From NCBI GenBank assembly GCA_030704615.1, contig CM060732.1, positions 26,412,001-26,476,000 of the forward strand: a stretch of 64,000 nucleotides of DNA. The letters are read 5' to 3'. Within the stretch, counting starts at the first letter, position 1; the number at the start of each line of letters is the position of its first letter. The notes under the pieces are model-generated. The model searched no databases, was not told the origin of the DNA, and was given only the letters and a program-made list of their open reading frames with translations. Below are positions 1-10,507 of this stretch, piece after piece. Source of the stretch: Takakia lepidozioides (lineage: Eukaryota; Streptophyta; Takakiopsida; Takakiales; Takakiaceae). The translations under genes and the position numbers were made by a program.

Positions 1-640
1 GACCCATGGAGGATTTGACTGAACATGAACCCAAGATGACCTCTAGCGTGTGCTGCTTGTGTCTGTAGTTAGGTAATGTCGGATTGGTCAGTGAGAACCA
101 CCACGGTGCAGCTGAGTGGGCAGAGATTGAAACACGGCCTACTAAGACCAAGCTAACTCTCCCAAGAACCTTGTAAACATCAGGAAGAATACCAAATCAT
201 GGTACTAACAGGAGCCAACAACCCACATTTTGCAGGATGGACAAACTTCTTCACATCGTACATTAAGAAAAAGCCACACCTTGCGATTGCGGTTGTCCCA
301 CCATCGTGAAGGATCTTTTAGAAACTCTGCTCCGTGCTGTAAAATCAGGGCCGAGCGGGTAGAGATTGAAACACGGCCTGCTAAGACAAAGCTGACTCTC
401 CCAAGAACGGCGGGCTCCAGCCGAAACCTCCTCGCACACATACCCTAGCGTTTCTAGGGTTGCTTGCTCCAGATGCGAAGGTTGATCCAACTGCGGGCCT
501 CCCATGCATGTTTGCCCTCTCTCCCGCTTGCTCGCTCTAAGTCCCAACCCTCTCTCTCCCTCCCTCCCTCCCGCTCGCTCTAAGTCTGTTCACGCTACCG
601 TGATGGGCAACTTTTTAAGTTTTTTAACCTTTTTGTAAAC
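1..640. repeat. Dispersed repeat, copy 1
   Basis: The first about 175 bases match 25815-25990 closely, including the phrases gacccatggaggatttga and gcagctgagt. The module ending in ctgactctcccaagaacggc occurs twice inside this copy (about 120-170 and 350-415), so the copy carries an internal partial duplication. Its right part (590-630, gttcacgctaccgtgatggg) matches 26160-26220. No protein is recognised. The class of element is unknown, and neither terminal inverted repeats nor an LTR can be seen. Confidence 0.65.
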
Positions 641-654
641 CCTAAAACCCCGCT

Positions 655-900
655 TTGATTTTTTTTTTTTTTCTTTTCTTAAAGGAAACCACAGGCCCTT
701 GAGGAGGGGGGAAAATTCACCCGCCTTCATTTATGGGCCATAAGACGTACAGGACAATGAACGGCCAGACATACCGTCACGAACAATCCCACACACGGGA
801 TAAGGCAGCGGGTTTGAACCCCAAACCACCAGGGCGACACACTGTGCACTTACCAGCCGATGTGTTTTTTTTTTTATAAATTGCATTTTGTTTTTGTTTT
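655..900 (-). repeat. Possible LINE 3' tail relic plus homopolymer runs
   Basis: A T-rich tract is followed by aaaggaaaccacaggccctt. Similar T-rich plus aaaggaaac/ggcccctta modules occur at about 38325-38400 and 49310-49400, suggesting 3' ends of one retroposon family in antisense orientation. Long T runs at 867-912 are low complexity. The assignment rests on three short, diverged matches only. Confidence 0.3.
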
Positions 901-904
901 TTGT

Positions 905-1334
905 TTTTTTTTAATTCATTCTAGTGGTCAGAGTCTCCGTTTTTTCAAAATATAAATACTCATATATTATACATATAACCAGAAAAGCATGTGTCGACAC
1001 GTACAGTCATGTAGTGATTCATCCATGTGATGATCTGGCAGAATGCATTAGAGCGAGAGTCATGAAGTCATATGTCTTTCTAGCAATATACACACGTCAT
1101 TCCAGTGTAGCCATGACTGTGACTGGTAGTCATATCTGCCATGCCAATATTCGTGGTCAAACATGTTTGACCTGTGTTGCGCAGAGTCCGGAGCCATGCA
1201 GTTGCATATTCGCCTTCCCCAGACCTGCATTATGACTTCAAAAGCATTTTACGACTATAAATGGCATTTCTGCCACTAATCTGTCATGACTGCGCACCCA
1301 TGGGAGTCATAAAAGCCACAATCTGTTGTAGTAA
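905..1334 (+). mobile_element. CACTA-like terminal block, right end
   Basis: AT-rich DNA with repeated short tagtcat/gtcatgtagt motifs in one orientation, an 18-bp perfect palindrome GGTCAAACATGTTTGACC at 1155-1172, and an end reading cataaaagccacaatctgtt then gtagta. Read from the outside this is TACTACAAC..., one base away from the CACTACA terminus of En/Spm (CACTA) transposons. Blocks at 24250-24622 and 26231-26562 share the palindrome and the terminus. CACTA elements characteristically carry arrays of subterminal motifs. The partner (left) end was not found. Confidence 0.5.
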
Positions 1335-2590
1335 TTTGATTGAAGCAGGCCTCGTGCAGGACTAGTTGCACAAAGCACATAAGCAACAGCTATACCAAAT
1401 GCAGGTGAAGCATGAGAGCAAGTTGCAAGAAGTGAATGCACTACATACGGAGTTGCAGACAGTACATGAGAGGATGGCCATACAATGTGCTACACTCACA
1501 ACTACTCTTCAGCAAACTACAATAGAAGTTAACAGACAAGGGGAGATATTAATGAAGGCAGAGGTAGAGAATGTCGAGCAGGCGAAACTCATTGTTGATA
1601 TGAAGAATACAATCTGTCGCAATGAGAATACTTTCAAGCAATATAGGCAGGCTGAAGTTGACCAAGAGAGGTACATCCTGGAATTGCAACAAACGGTCAT
1701 GGTAAATAGAAATGAGCTCTCTGTGGCTAACAAGGCTTGGAAGGAAGCCAATAATCTGGCTGCTGCATATGCGAGTTTGGTTGAACCTCATGCGAAGCGC
1801 ATGGAGGCTTTACAGCAGCAGACAGATGTGTACAGGCTCACAGAGGAGCAGACTCTCGGGGGTGCCACACGCAACTTGGTGGATAACCACCTTATGCAGG
1901 TCTAGTTAGCATAAGGGCCGGTGGAAGGCAAAGCACCACGGAAGCTCACCCAGGGCGAGATGAATGAGCTCAGACTGCAGGTGCAGAACATTGCCACAAT
2001 TACTATAGACAATGTCTATAGTAGGATAGCGGAGCTACAGGAGGATGTAGATGGCCTGCAGACTCAGGTGGAGGACCTGACTTCAAATATTGACAAGAGA
2101 GTCTTTGTACCTGAGGAGCAGCTGATGGCTACTTATTTACAAGCCAGAACTCTAATTTTTTAGTCTTCTTCGCAAGGGGTGCAGGAGATGCCAGTGGTGG
2201 AAGGGCCAGTGTTACCAATACCACAACAAGTGACTGTGCCGGTAGCTGACCCTGTTGTTACTACAGCCACACCACAGCCGCCACAGCCTGAGGTATGGGG
2301 GGATGCTGCTTTTAACCCACCTAGGACTCCTGCTGCACGAGAGTACAGTCGAGCTATGATTATGCCCTTCAACCAAATTCCCATTGTGTTGGATTTGGCT
2401 TGGAAAGAATTTAGTCCTCCGCAGTCGTTGGCACATTACTACCAGATCATGCGCATTTGGCTGCCAGTGGCAACTCGGACTAAGGTTCTTCCAAACAATC
2501 GACCCATTGAGGATCATCATTTTACGAGGTACTGGTCTGAAGCAAGTACCATGTTGAGGGAATTAATTGCCTTCCAAGTTGTACATGGGT
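1335..2590 (+). pseudogene. Partial second copy of the Gypsy cargo ORF (coiled-coil part)
   Basis: This segment aligns collinearly with 15938-17179, the coiled-coil region of the extra ORF in the large Gypsy element. It encodes long heptad-like Glu/Gln/Lys/Leu stretches (1366-1900 and 1921-2160) and then the Pro/Val-rich linker and start of the C-terminal domain (2179-2590). Stops at 1362-1364, 1903-1905 and 2161-2163 correspond to CAG, TGG and CAG in the other copy. The reading frame is otherwise better preserved than in copy 2, which lacks one T of a T run near 16898. Homology begins directly after the CACTA-like end at 1334 and stops abruptly at about 2590. No LTR is attached. Confidence 0.75.
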
Positions 2591-2739
2591 ACAACAATGT
2601 AATGTAAGTCTGGTCCAGTACATTTGGAATTCTTGGGTTGCTTGTGAATTGCATGAGCAGTGGGTTTCTCTTGAGTGAGCTATATAACTAGTGTATTTCA
2701 GGTTGTAATGCCACTAAAGAAATTGTAATGGTTTGTGAT

Positions 2740-3552
2740 ATAGGGACCTATGATGAAGCGGCTCCATGTTGTCAACAAGTCAGCAGAGGAGCTGGAAAGT
2801 AGCCCTCTCAAGCAGTTCTCACAGCCGCTTGAAAGTCAGCTTGGTGTAAGTCCATGACCTTCTTTTCCAATTTTGTTTATGTGGCCACTGGAGTGTAGAC
2901 TACCGTCCTTCACGTTTGTTGTATCCTTGTGGTCATAGACTCCGCATCCAGTGGGAGACCATTGTGAGGGATTTACTTCAGTTTATTGCCAAGGGTAGGT
3001 ACAGAAAGTACTCATAAGACCTTGTGTTTGGCATAGCCTTTTGGGTAGGTAGGTAGAGAGAACGAAATTGAAATGTGTGTGTGTGTGTATATGTTATTTG
3101 CTGCAACTTGTTGGCTGTTGACCTTCCTGCCTACCCTTCCTCCCTCCCCTCCATCCATCCATCCCTATTAATAGTTGCAGCCCCCCTCCCGGTACTTAAG
3201 TACTATAATGTTTGGACCTCCGTAGTCTAGCGTGCATGTTATTTTCACTCATTGTTTTTGTTGGTGGGTGTTGGGATGACAGTTTAAGGTGGGAGACCAA
3301 GTTTGGCTCCTTAACGTGATGTCCAAAACGGACAAAGGTTGGATCAGGGATTATATGTTCTCTGCAAGGCTGCAAGGTAAGTGAGGGCTACCCCTGATGT
3401 GCCAGCTGAGTATGCGGCTATATACATCAAAGAGGCATACATCACTAACGCTCCTTTACCATATCTCAACGATGTTAAGAAACATACTGTGTTGGGGGAT
3501 GTGGTAGGAAGCACCACACTTTGGAGTTTGAAGCTACTGAGACATGAGGTTT
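2740..3552 (+). pseudogene. Exon-like transposase-associated coding pieces
   Basis: Three short coding-like stretches end at GT donors: 2743-2848 (ends ...SQLG before gtaag), about 2941-2994, and 3281-3376 (contains VGDQVWLL, ends before gtaag). A fourth, 3381-3552, is open up to the assembly gap and contains YIKEAYITNAPLPY followed by VLGDVVGS. That pattern (APLPxP ... DAVGSxxxWP) resembles a domain common in plant En/Spm-associated proteins (DUF8039-type). It would fit a CACTA body whose right end is at 4515. The resemblance is from memory of the motif, not a search. The upstream frame is closed by TAA at 3378. Confidence 0.35.
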
Positions 3553-4052
3553 NNNNNNNNNNNNNNNNNNNNNNNNNNNNNNNNNNNNNNNNNNNNNNNN
3601 NNNNNNNNNNNNNNNNNNNNNNNNNNNNNNNNNNNNNNNNNNNNNNNNNNNNNNNNNNNNNNNNNNNNNNNNNNNNNNNNNNNNNNNNNNNNNNNNNNNN
3701 NNNNNNNNNNNNNNNNNNNNNNNNNNNNNNNNNNNNNNNNNNNNNNNNNNNNNNNNNNNNNNNNNNNNNNNNNNNNNNNNNNNNNNNNNNNNNNNNNNNN
3801 NNNNNNNNNNNNNNNNNNNNNNNNNNNNNNNNNNNNNNNNNNNNNNNNNNNNNNNNNNNNNNNNNNNNNNNNNNNNNNNNNNNNNNNNNNNNNNNNNNNN
3901 NNNNNNNNNNNNNNNNNNNNNNNNNNNNNNNNNNNNNNNNNNNNNNNNNNNNNNNNNNNNNNNNNNNNNNNNNNNNNNNNNNNNNNNNNNNNNNNNNNNN
4001 NNNNNNNNNNNNNNNNNNNNNNNNNNNNNNNNNNNNNNNNNNNNNNNNNNNN
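3553..4052. other. Assembly gap, 500 N
   Basis: Exactly 500 N, the usual placeholder for a gap of unknown size. Open frames running through it are artefacts. Confidence 0.99.
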
Positions 4053-4515
4053 ATATATAACAAATTTTAAAATCTACATGACCTACACGTGTCATTCACA
4101 CATACTCCAACAAGACCACGTGGCATCTGTAGTGTTGTAGTGATATAGTCACACCCATAGTAATGTAGCCATACATGTATTCAGGAAATGTGCCACATGT
4201 CATCCTCAGCGATGTACTAAGTAGTTATGTAGTCATCAGTGTAGTCACACAATGTAGTCATGTAGTCATAAAGTTACGCCTACATCACTATACTCCATCC
4301 CACGATTGGACACGTGTCATAGCAGAGGGATTACGTGTGTCACGCATACAACTATCTATGTAGGCGGACTTCTGTAGTAATGTAGTTATCATGTTAGTCA
4401 TGACATGTAGTCGTGTAGTCGTGTAGTCCACTGTACCATATGGTCACACATGTCAAATCCCAAGGATCCCACGTGTCACGCACAAGCCTCTCCATGTAGG
4501 CGCAATGCTGTAGTG
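4053..4515 (+). mobile_element. CACTA-like terminal block, right end
   Basis: Dense gtagtcatgtagtcat motifs, four CACGTG hexamers (4086, 4117, 4311, 4470) and ctccatgtaggc motifs, ending ggcgcaatgctgtagtg at 4515. From the outside this reads CACTACAGC, a CACTA-type terminus. The next base begins recognisable Gypsy reverse-transcriptase coding sequence, so the block abuts or interrupted the chromovirus. The same motifs in inverse orientation build 10496-11240. Confidence 0.5.
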
Positions 4516-6612
4516 GCCAAAGCTTCAAAGTGCGAATTCGGGGTCACAAAAGTGGAGTTCCTGGGGCATGTGATTACACAGGATGGGATCAAAATGGATG
4601 ACAGAAAGGTGAGGGCGATCTTGGACTGGGAGCCTCCGACTTCGGTCCCGGGAGTGCGATCCTTCCTAGGACTCGCCTCCTATTACCGGAAGTATGTGAG
4701 AAATTTCGCCAAGATCGCGGGGCCGTTGTCAGACCTTCTGTGTAAATCCAAAGTCTGGGTATGGAACACCTTGTGTGGCCAAGCTTTTGCTGAATTGAAG
4801 CAACGGATGGCGGCAGCTCCAGTCTTGAAAATCCCAGAGTTCGATCGGCCGTTCGAGATTCATACAGATGCGTCGGACTTTGCGATTGGGGGTGTACTGA
4901 TGCAAGATGGACGTCCAGTGGCTTACGAAAGTAAAAAACTGAACGAAGTGGAGCGACGGTGGCCGACGCACGAGAAAGAGATGAAGGCGGTGGTGCACTA
5001 TCTTGAGCTTTGGCGCCACTATGTTGGTTCCAACCCAGTGAAGGTGTTCACGGACAATGTTACGGTGAAGTATTTTGCCACGCAGCCCAAGTTGTCCCCA
5101 AAACAACTTAGGTGGCAAGATACTTTGGCGGTGTTTGACGTGGATATCCAATACAAACCGGGATGTGACAATGTGGTGGCCGATGCTTTAAGTAGAAAGC
5201 AGCAGCTCCTGTTGGTGTACAGGGGCGAGACGGCGCTCCAAAGGAAAATCCGGAAGGCTTGTCAGAAAGATGAGCTGGCGAAGTCCGTGATGCAGGACTT
5301 GAGGAAGGGGGTTAAATCGCAATTCCACTTGCAAAATGGACTGCTCCGGTATAAGCAAAAGCGTCTCTACGTGCCGAAGGGAGGGATCAGAGATAGTCTC
5401 TTGAGAGAATGCCATGATAGCCCGCTTGCGGGCCACTGCGGAGCCAAGCGCACTGCGGCACTCTTGAAGAAAGAGTATTTCTGGCCCAAACTAAGGGAGG
5501 AGGCAGAGGAGTATGTCAAGACATGCACCACATGCCAACAAAACCGGAGCGAGTACAAAAAGCAAGCGGGGCTGTTACAACCCTTGCCGATTCCAGAGGG
5601 GACTTGGGAAAACGTCTCGATGGATTTCATGACTGTTATGCATCCCCACCAAGGAGACGGCAACGACGCAAGAGACAGGGCGACTTTACTTCGCCCACGT
5701 CTTAAAACATCATGGAGTCCCGAAGGATATTGTCTCGGACCGCGATCCAAAGTTTACGAGTAAATTTTGGAGAACACTTTGGAAGAAGATGGGGACGAGG
5801 CTGAAGATGAGCACCACCTTCCGATCTACGACCGACGGCCAAACGGAAAGAGTGAATTCCGTAGTGAAGCAGATCTTGCGGAATTACGTGTCGGCAGACC
5901 AATCAGACTGGGTGGAACACTTAGACGCGGTAGAGTTCTGTTATAATAACACAGAACACTCCGCAACGGGAGTTTTCCCTTTCGCATTGGTCTATGGAAA
6001 AGCACCTCTGGTGCCGACAAGTTGGGCCGCCCAGGACGTTGAGGAACCGACAGTAGCGACGGTACTGGAAGAACGCGAGCGTTTGTTGAAGCTCGCAAAA
6101 TACAACATTGCCAAAGCGAGGAAACGGTATGAAAGGCAGGCACGGAGGTCTGGTTGAACATCAAGAATTTCCGACTACCTCCGGAAGTGAGTCCAAGTTC
6201 GTACCTCCGTATGCGGGACCCTTTCGCATCCGGAAGGTTATCAATGAGGATGTGTATGAATTGGAGCTGCCGGCAAACAGCAAGGTGCATCCAATATTTC
6301 ACGTCTCCCTTTTGAAGCCTCACTTCAAATGAAGGCGCGTCCGAATCGGCATCAAGTGTTGCGTCCGCCACCTGTGCTGTTGGATCATGAAAATGAACCT
6401 GAGTACGAGGTGGAGGCAGTACTTAAGTCGAGGAGGTTCAAGAACCGAGAAACGGAGTATCTCGTCAAATGAAAGGGCTATCATCATGTGGAGGCATCTT
6501 GGGTGCGTGCCTCAGAAATGGGAAACGCGTCCGAGGCGGTTGCAGTTTTCGAAGGGCGACCTCAAAAGCGGAAGAACCGTTGATGGGACATCAACCTTGG
6601 AGCGTGGGGGAG
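4516..6612 (+). pseudogene. Chromovirus (Ty3/Gypsy) pol remnant: RT thumb, RNase H, integrase, chromodomain
   Basis: Gag, protease and the catalytic half of reverse transcriptase are absent. In order: RT C-terminus (SKCEFG, FLGHVI), RNase H (HTDASDFAIGG at about 4858), the H2C2 integrase zinc site (GHCGAKRT ... CTTCQQ, about 5430-5540), the integrase core with its first Asp in SMDFMTV (about 5620), IVSDRDPKF (about 5728) and the TDGQTERVN Glu (about 5833). These are followed by the [14 protein letters not shown]-terminus (to 6331) and a chromodomain (6397-6520, YEVEAVL ... EASWV). About 40 residues of the integrase core are missing near 5650-5690, with a frameshift. There is a further frameshift near 6150, and the chromodomain Trp is a TGA at 6470-6472. 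The polypurine stretch gtgggggaggaaa precedes the LTR. The element is inactive. Confidence 0.9.
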
Positions 6613-6616
6613 GAAA

Positions 6617-7964
6617 TGCATGCTTAGCCCGGCTTAGCTAGCTCAGGAATCCGATTGCAAAAACTTGTATTGTACAAAAATTTGTTATAAAGGAAATGGG
6701 TTCCAAATGTTGTGTGTCCTATTTTGTTTGGAATGGTGATGCATGGTGTGGTTGGCTAGTGTGTAGAATGCATGCTAGCTTACAAAAGTGGGAGAGGTAA
6801 ATTGGGTTAATCGTGTGTTTGCGCAGTGCCGAAATCGGGTGACTCCCATCCAAGGGGCAAGGAAATATGCGCCTTCTTTGGGAGTTCACGTGCTAGTGCG
6901 CACCTGGCGCGTGTGCGTACTATAATTGCGCTACCAAGGTGGTTGCCTTGTAGTGCAATCTAACGCGGAAGCTATGTGCTTCCGTTCATGTAATTGTGTA
7001 GCCTTGGGACGAAGTCGTAGTGCGGCTTCGACGTGTTCCCGTACCTCAGGCCAGCATTCCAAGACGGACCCAATTGTAGTGATTGGGGCGCACGGTTGGT
7101 TCAAGGTTATCTTCCTAGTCAAAGGGGTTCGAGGTGAACCCTTGCGCAAAGTGATGCCAAAAAGCGGCATCAGGAGCGATCGCAAGCAATGTTGTTGCAG
7201 TAAGGCGATTCGATCCTCGGGGAGGATCGTTCCTTGACCTTGAAAAAGGCCAAGAAGAGTGCACTGGGGGGAGCTTGAGAGGCTCCACCCTTGGCCGGGA
7301 CTTGGAGGAAGTCGGCCGAACTAGCTAGTGGAGAGTAGAGTCAAGTGTGGGGTTTGGTTCTTTGCCATGGGACGCCGTGGTACGGAAACAAACTCCTTGA
7401 TGTGGGACGCCACAACTTGGATGTTCGTTTCTACAAAATGGACAAGTCGGTGAGGACATCGACTCCCTGTTGGTAGGGGTGTGTTCGCGGCCCTTTGCCT
7501 TGAGGGCAGGGGGTCGGGACACATGAGGGGCTGCCCCTGTGGTGGGGGCAGCGGCAGCGATAGGTATGGGGGGCTGAAGCACCCTTGAGTGCCCAAGGCA
7601 CTCAAGGAGGCGGAGGCGCTCACTAGGTGGAGCCCCGCACACCGGGTTGCGGTGGGGGTGGCTCCACAAAGGGAGTAGTAACCCCGAGAACGGTGCAAGC
7701 CCGTTGGTGACCAAAAACTAGTGAGTAAGCGAGCGAGCCGGAAAGCGACCAAAGAGTGGGGACTGTTCCGGACTGCCAACTACCAAAGGGAATTCCCACT
7801 GGTTCCAAATCGGTGGAGAGTTCTTTGGGAGAACAAAGGGGGGACCGTTATGCCCGGTGAGCAGCCGAAGCTCCAAGTTGGCCCGGCGGCTAGGTTGGGA
7901 GTCAGGCGCCGCGCATCAAAACGAGTAACTATACTTGAGGGGAGCTTACCGAAGTGAGGTGCGC
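6617..7964 (+). repeat. Probable 3' LTR of the chromovirus
   Basis: It starts TGCATGCTTAGCCC immediately after a polypurine tract (6604-6616), as 3' LTRs do. It carries no recognised coding sequence. The right boundary is not clear because no second LTR copy is in the window. It is placed where similarity to the next element's LTR begins (about 7965). Confidence 0.5.
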
Positions 7965-8652
7965 GACAGACTTCGCACAGCCGACATAGCCCGACACAGC
8001 CAGTCACAGCCGACACAGCCCGATACAGCCAGTCACAGCTCGGCAAGCTCCGGGCTAGCTTGACCACAGCCTGTCTAGTACATAGTGAACAGTAATCATT
8101 TGCAGGGAACAACTTTAAGGGATTGACGGTTAATTATTTAAGGTGGATAGACAGCTTGGGGCAGATAAGGAGAGCGACAACGGAAAGAATGACACTTCAG
8201 GGAGAGATGAGAGGAGATCAGGCGGAGAGCAAGAACGAGAGCATGGAGTAGGAGGAGAGATGAACAGTAGATGCGTTATTCATGCAGAGCTGTATGATAC
8301 TTAGGGCGGATTAGAGTCATTTTGACATTGGCCTAGTACCTGATAAATCGTAATCTGATACTTATTCGATACAAGCACTGTGTAGAGAGACTGAGTGAAG
8401 CTGTGAAATGAATGCATGATTAATTGGAATTAAGTAGATACTGAAGCAATCTGATGCTTCAGTATCAGATAAGGTGAATTGATAACATGAAGGCAAGAAG
8501 GAATACAAATGGGAAGCACAACCATGATTCACTAGCTGTAGGTCATGAGTGATTGTACTGAGCGGGCTGAGTGCTTAGAGATATCCAACTCTTCTATCTT
8601 GGAGTTTCCACCTCGGATAGCGAAGGGATGGGTGAGTAAAAGCCGCTCGATA
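7965..8652 (+). repeat. 5' LTR (5'-truncated) of the large Gypsy element
   Basis: Similar over about 690 bp to 18100-18832, ending ...agccgctcgata versus ...agccgctcgaca. The first about 120 bp present in the 3' LTR (from TGTTAGAGG) are missing here. It starts in a cacagcc/gacacagcc short-repeat tract. A perfect 12-bp-arm hairpin, GATACTGAAGCA-6nt-TGCTTCAGTATC, lies at 8437-8466. Gag coding starts within about 90 bp of the LTR with no recognisable primer-binding site, so the leader has been deleted. Confidence 0.8.
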
Positions 8653-8659
8653 CACCACA

Positions 8660-9334
8660 ACTACCACAGGTCCTCAAGGACCAGCACCAGCAAGGGGGCC
8701 AGCACCTGTCAATGGGCAGGGGGTAGGGCCACAGATGGCGTTACAACCAACACGGGCAAAACCACCTTTTCCAATATATTCAGGAAAATGGGATCCTGAT
8801 GTACACATTAGCCAATTTGAGCACATGTGTATTGTGAACAATGAGAATGGCGATGATGCCAAGATGAGACTGTTTCCTTGTTCACTTATAAAGAAAGCAA
8901 GTGAATGGTATGCAAGATTCCCTGATAATCATTTCCTAACCTAGAATGGCTTGAATACAACATTCCGAAATAGGTTCAGGACAAGTAAAATTGAGGATGA
9001 AGTGTATGGAAGTTTACAACAGTTAAAGCAAAAGAAGCATGAAATTGTTGAGGAGTATATGAAAAAGATGGAATTGATGATGAAAAAGCTCGCTGCTGTA
9101 CCAGCACTAGGTTTACAGAAGACTTGGTTTGTGAGTGGACTAAGACCAGAGTTGCAAAAGAAAGTGGATATGTTACCCCATAATACAGTGGAGGAGGCAT
9201 TTGAAACAGCGAACAGAAATGAGCAATTGGGAATGCTCAAGAGAGAGAAAAGGGATGATGAGGACTCTGAGGATGAGTTAGATGAGGAAGAAGAGCAAGA
9301 GCTTAAGAGGAAGAGTAAGAGAAGGAAAAGTTGA
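8660..9334 (+). pseudogene. Gag capsid region (Gypsy)
   Basis: Encodes a Retrotrans_gag-type domain: PIYSGKWDPDVHISQFEHM, the WYARFP segment, then FRNRFRT and the leucine-rich helices ending in the NGLRPELQ-like SGLRPELQKKV, followed by an acidic/basic tail of D/E then K/R. A TAG at 8942-8944 interrupts it where the family normally has Trp. The start is not preserved because coding begins almost at the LTR edge. It is followed after a stop at 9332-9334 by the nucleocapsid part. Gag would assemble the virus-like particle. Confidence 0.8.
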
Positions 9335-10377
9335 AGAGGGATAACTATGAGAAAAGATTAGAAGAAATCTTGAAGAAGTATGCCATGGAGGCTGCAACAC
9401 ATTGGAAGAAGGGTGTTTGGTGTGCAAAATGCCATAATGAAGGCCATACCACCACTGAATGCCACATGAAGGAGAAACACTGTATTATCTGTAAAATGGA
9501 TAACCATTCTACTGAGAATTGTTACTACAACAGAAGGACAACAACAAGAGAACCTAGGCAAGTAAGGGTGCATCACCAGCCAAAAAGAAACAGTGATCAG
9601 GACCACTATGGTAGGCCTGGTGGTTATAACAATGGCATGGAAGGGAGAGGTAATCCAAGAGGGAATTACCAAGGAAATTCCAGAGGCAACTATCAGGGTA
9701 ATCCAAGGGGGAATTATCAGCCAGGGAATCAGGATTACAGAAACAATCCCAGAACAGACCAAGGGCGTGGACCTAATGGGGAAGAACTGTGTTACTATTG
9801 TAATCAGGCAGGACATCGCAAGGCAGCCTGTCCATTCTGGATCAGACACCATAATGAGATGAGAGCTCCTGTGAATGAGGGGCCAATGGTGGCAGCTCAC
9901 ATGGTTAGGCCATGTGTTGTACCAGAAGTAAGTACAACGATAGTAACCAGAAGCAAAGCCAGAATAATACCTCCAGTAGATGAGGAAGGTGATGATAATG
10001 AAAATGGCAGTGATGTGCCAGAAGATGATGAGGCTTGGAGAGATGAGAAGGAACTGCACAAGGAAGTGACAGATACCATAAGGGAAATGCAGAAGAGTAC
10101 TGATATTCTTATGGCAGATTCCTCTGATTCTGAAAGAGAAGAGGAAGTGAGTGAGGATGAAGGGAAGAAAGAAGCTGCAGAAATGCAGAGTAATGAAGGG
10201 ACTTTGGCTGAAGTAATATGCCAGTCCAAAGCGGAGATTACCATTGGACAGCTATTGGCTGTGGCACCTTATTGTAGACACAGGCTGTGTCAAGCAATCA
10301 ATCAAATTGCCCATGTGACAGGGAACACAGACCTGAACAGCAAGGTGACCAGTTATAATGTGAAGCCGGAAGGATGA
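9331..10377 (+). pseudogene. Gag nucleocapsid with three zinc knuckles
   Basis: A 348-codon open stretch with three perfect CX2CX4HX4C zinc knuckles: CAKCHNEGHTTTEC (9421-9462), CIICKMDNHSTENC (9481-9522) and CYYCNQAGHRKAAC (9790-9831). Between the second and third lies an RGN-rich repeat (GNPRGNYQ units, about 9640-9740), an RNA-binding composition. The C-terminal third is strongly acidic. It directly follows the capsid region and precedes the protease remnant after TGA at 10375-10377. Three knuckles with an RG spacer is more than the single knuckle usual in plant Gypsy gag. Confidence 0.8.
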
Positions 10378-10386
10378 GAAACAGTC

Positions 10387-10507
10387 ATGGACTTTGATGA
10401 TTCTATGCCAGTAATCCAATTGAGAATTGGAAGCACAGAACTAACCGATGTACTGATAGATGGAGGCTCTGGAGTGAATATCATGACAGACCAATCATTA
10501 CAACATA
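10387..10507 (+). pseudogene. Retropepsin remnant
   Basis: It contains VLIDGGSGVNIMTDQSL, the active-site region of a Gypsy aspartic protease in the variant form D-G-G-S instead of D-T/S-G-A. Coding similarity ends at about 10500, where CACTA-like DNA begins. Only the N-terminal half of the protease remains. Confidence 0.7.

Noticed and set aside
3344-4140. Open frames of about 200-240 codons spanning the N run
   Set aside because: They consist mostly of unknown residues across an assembly gap and have no meaning as genes.
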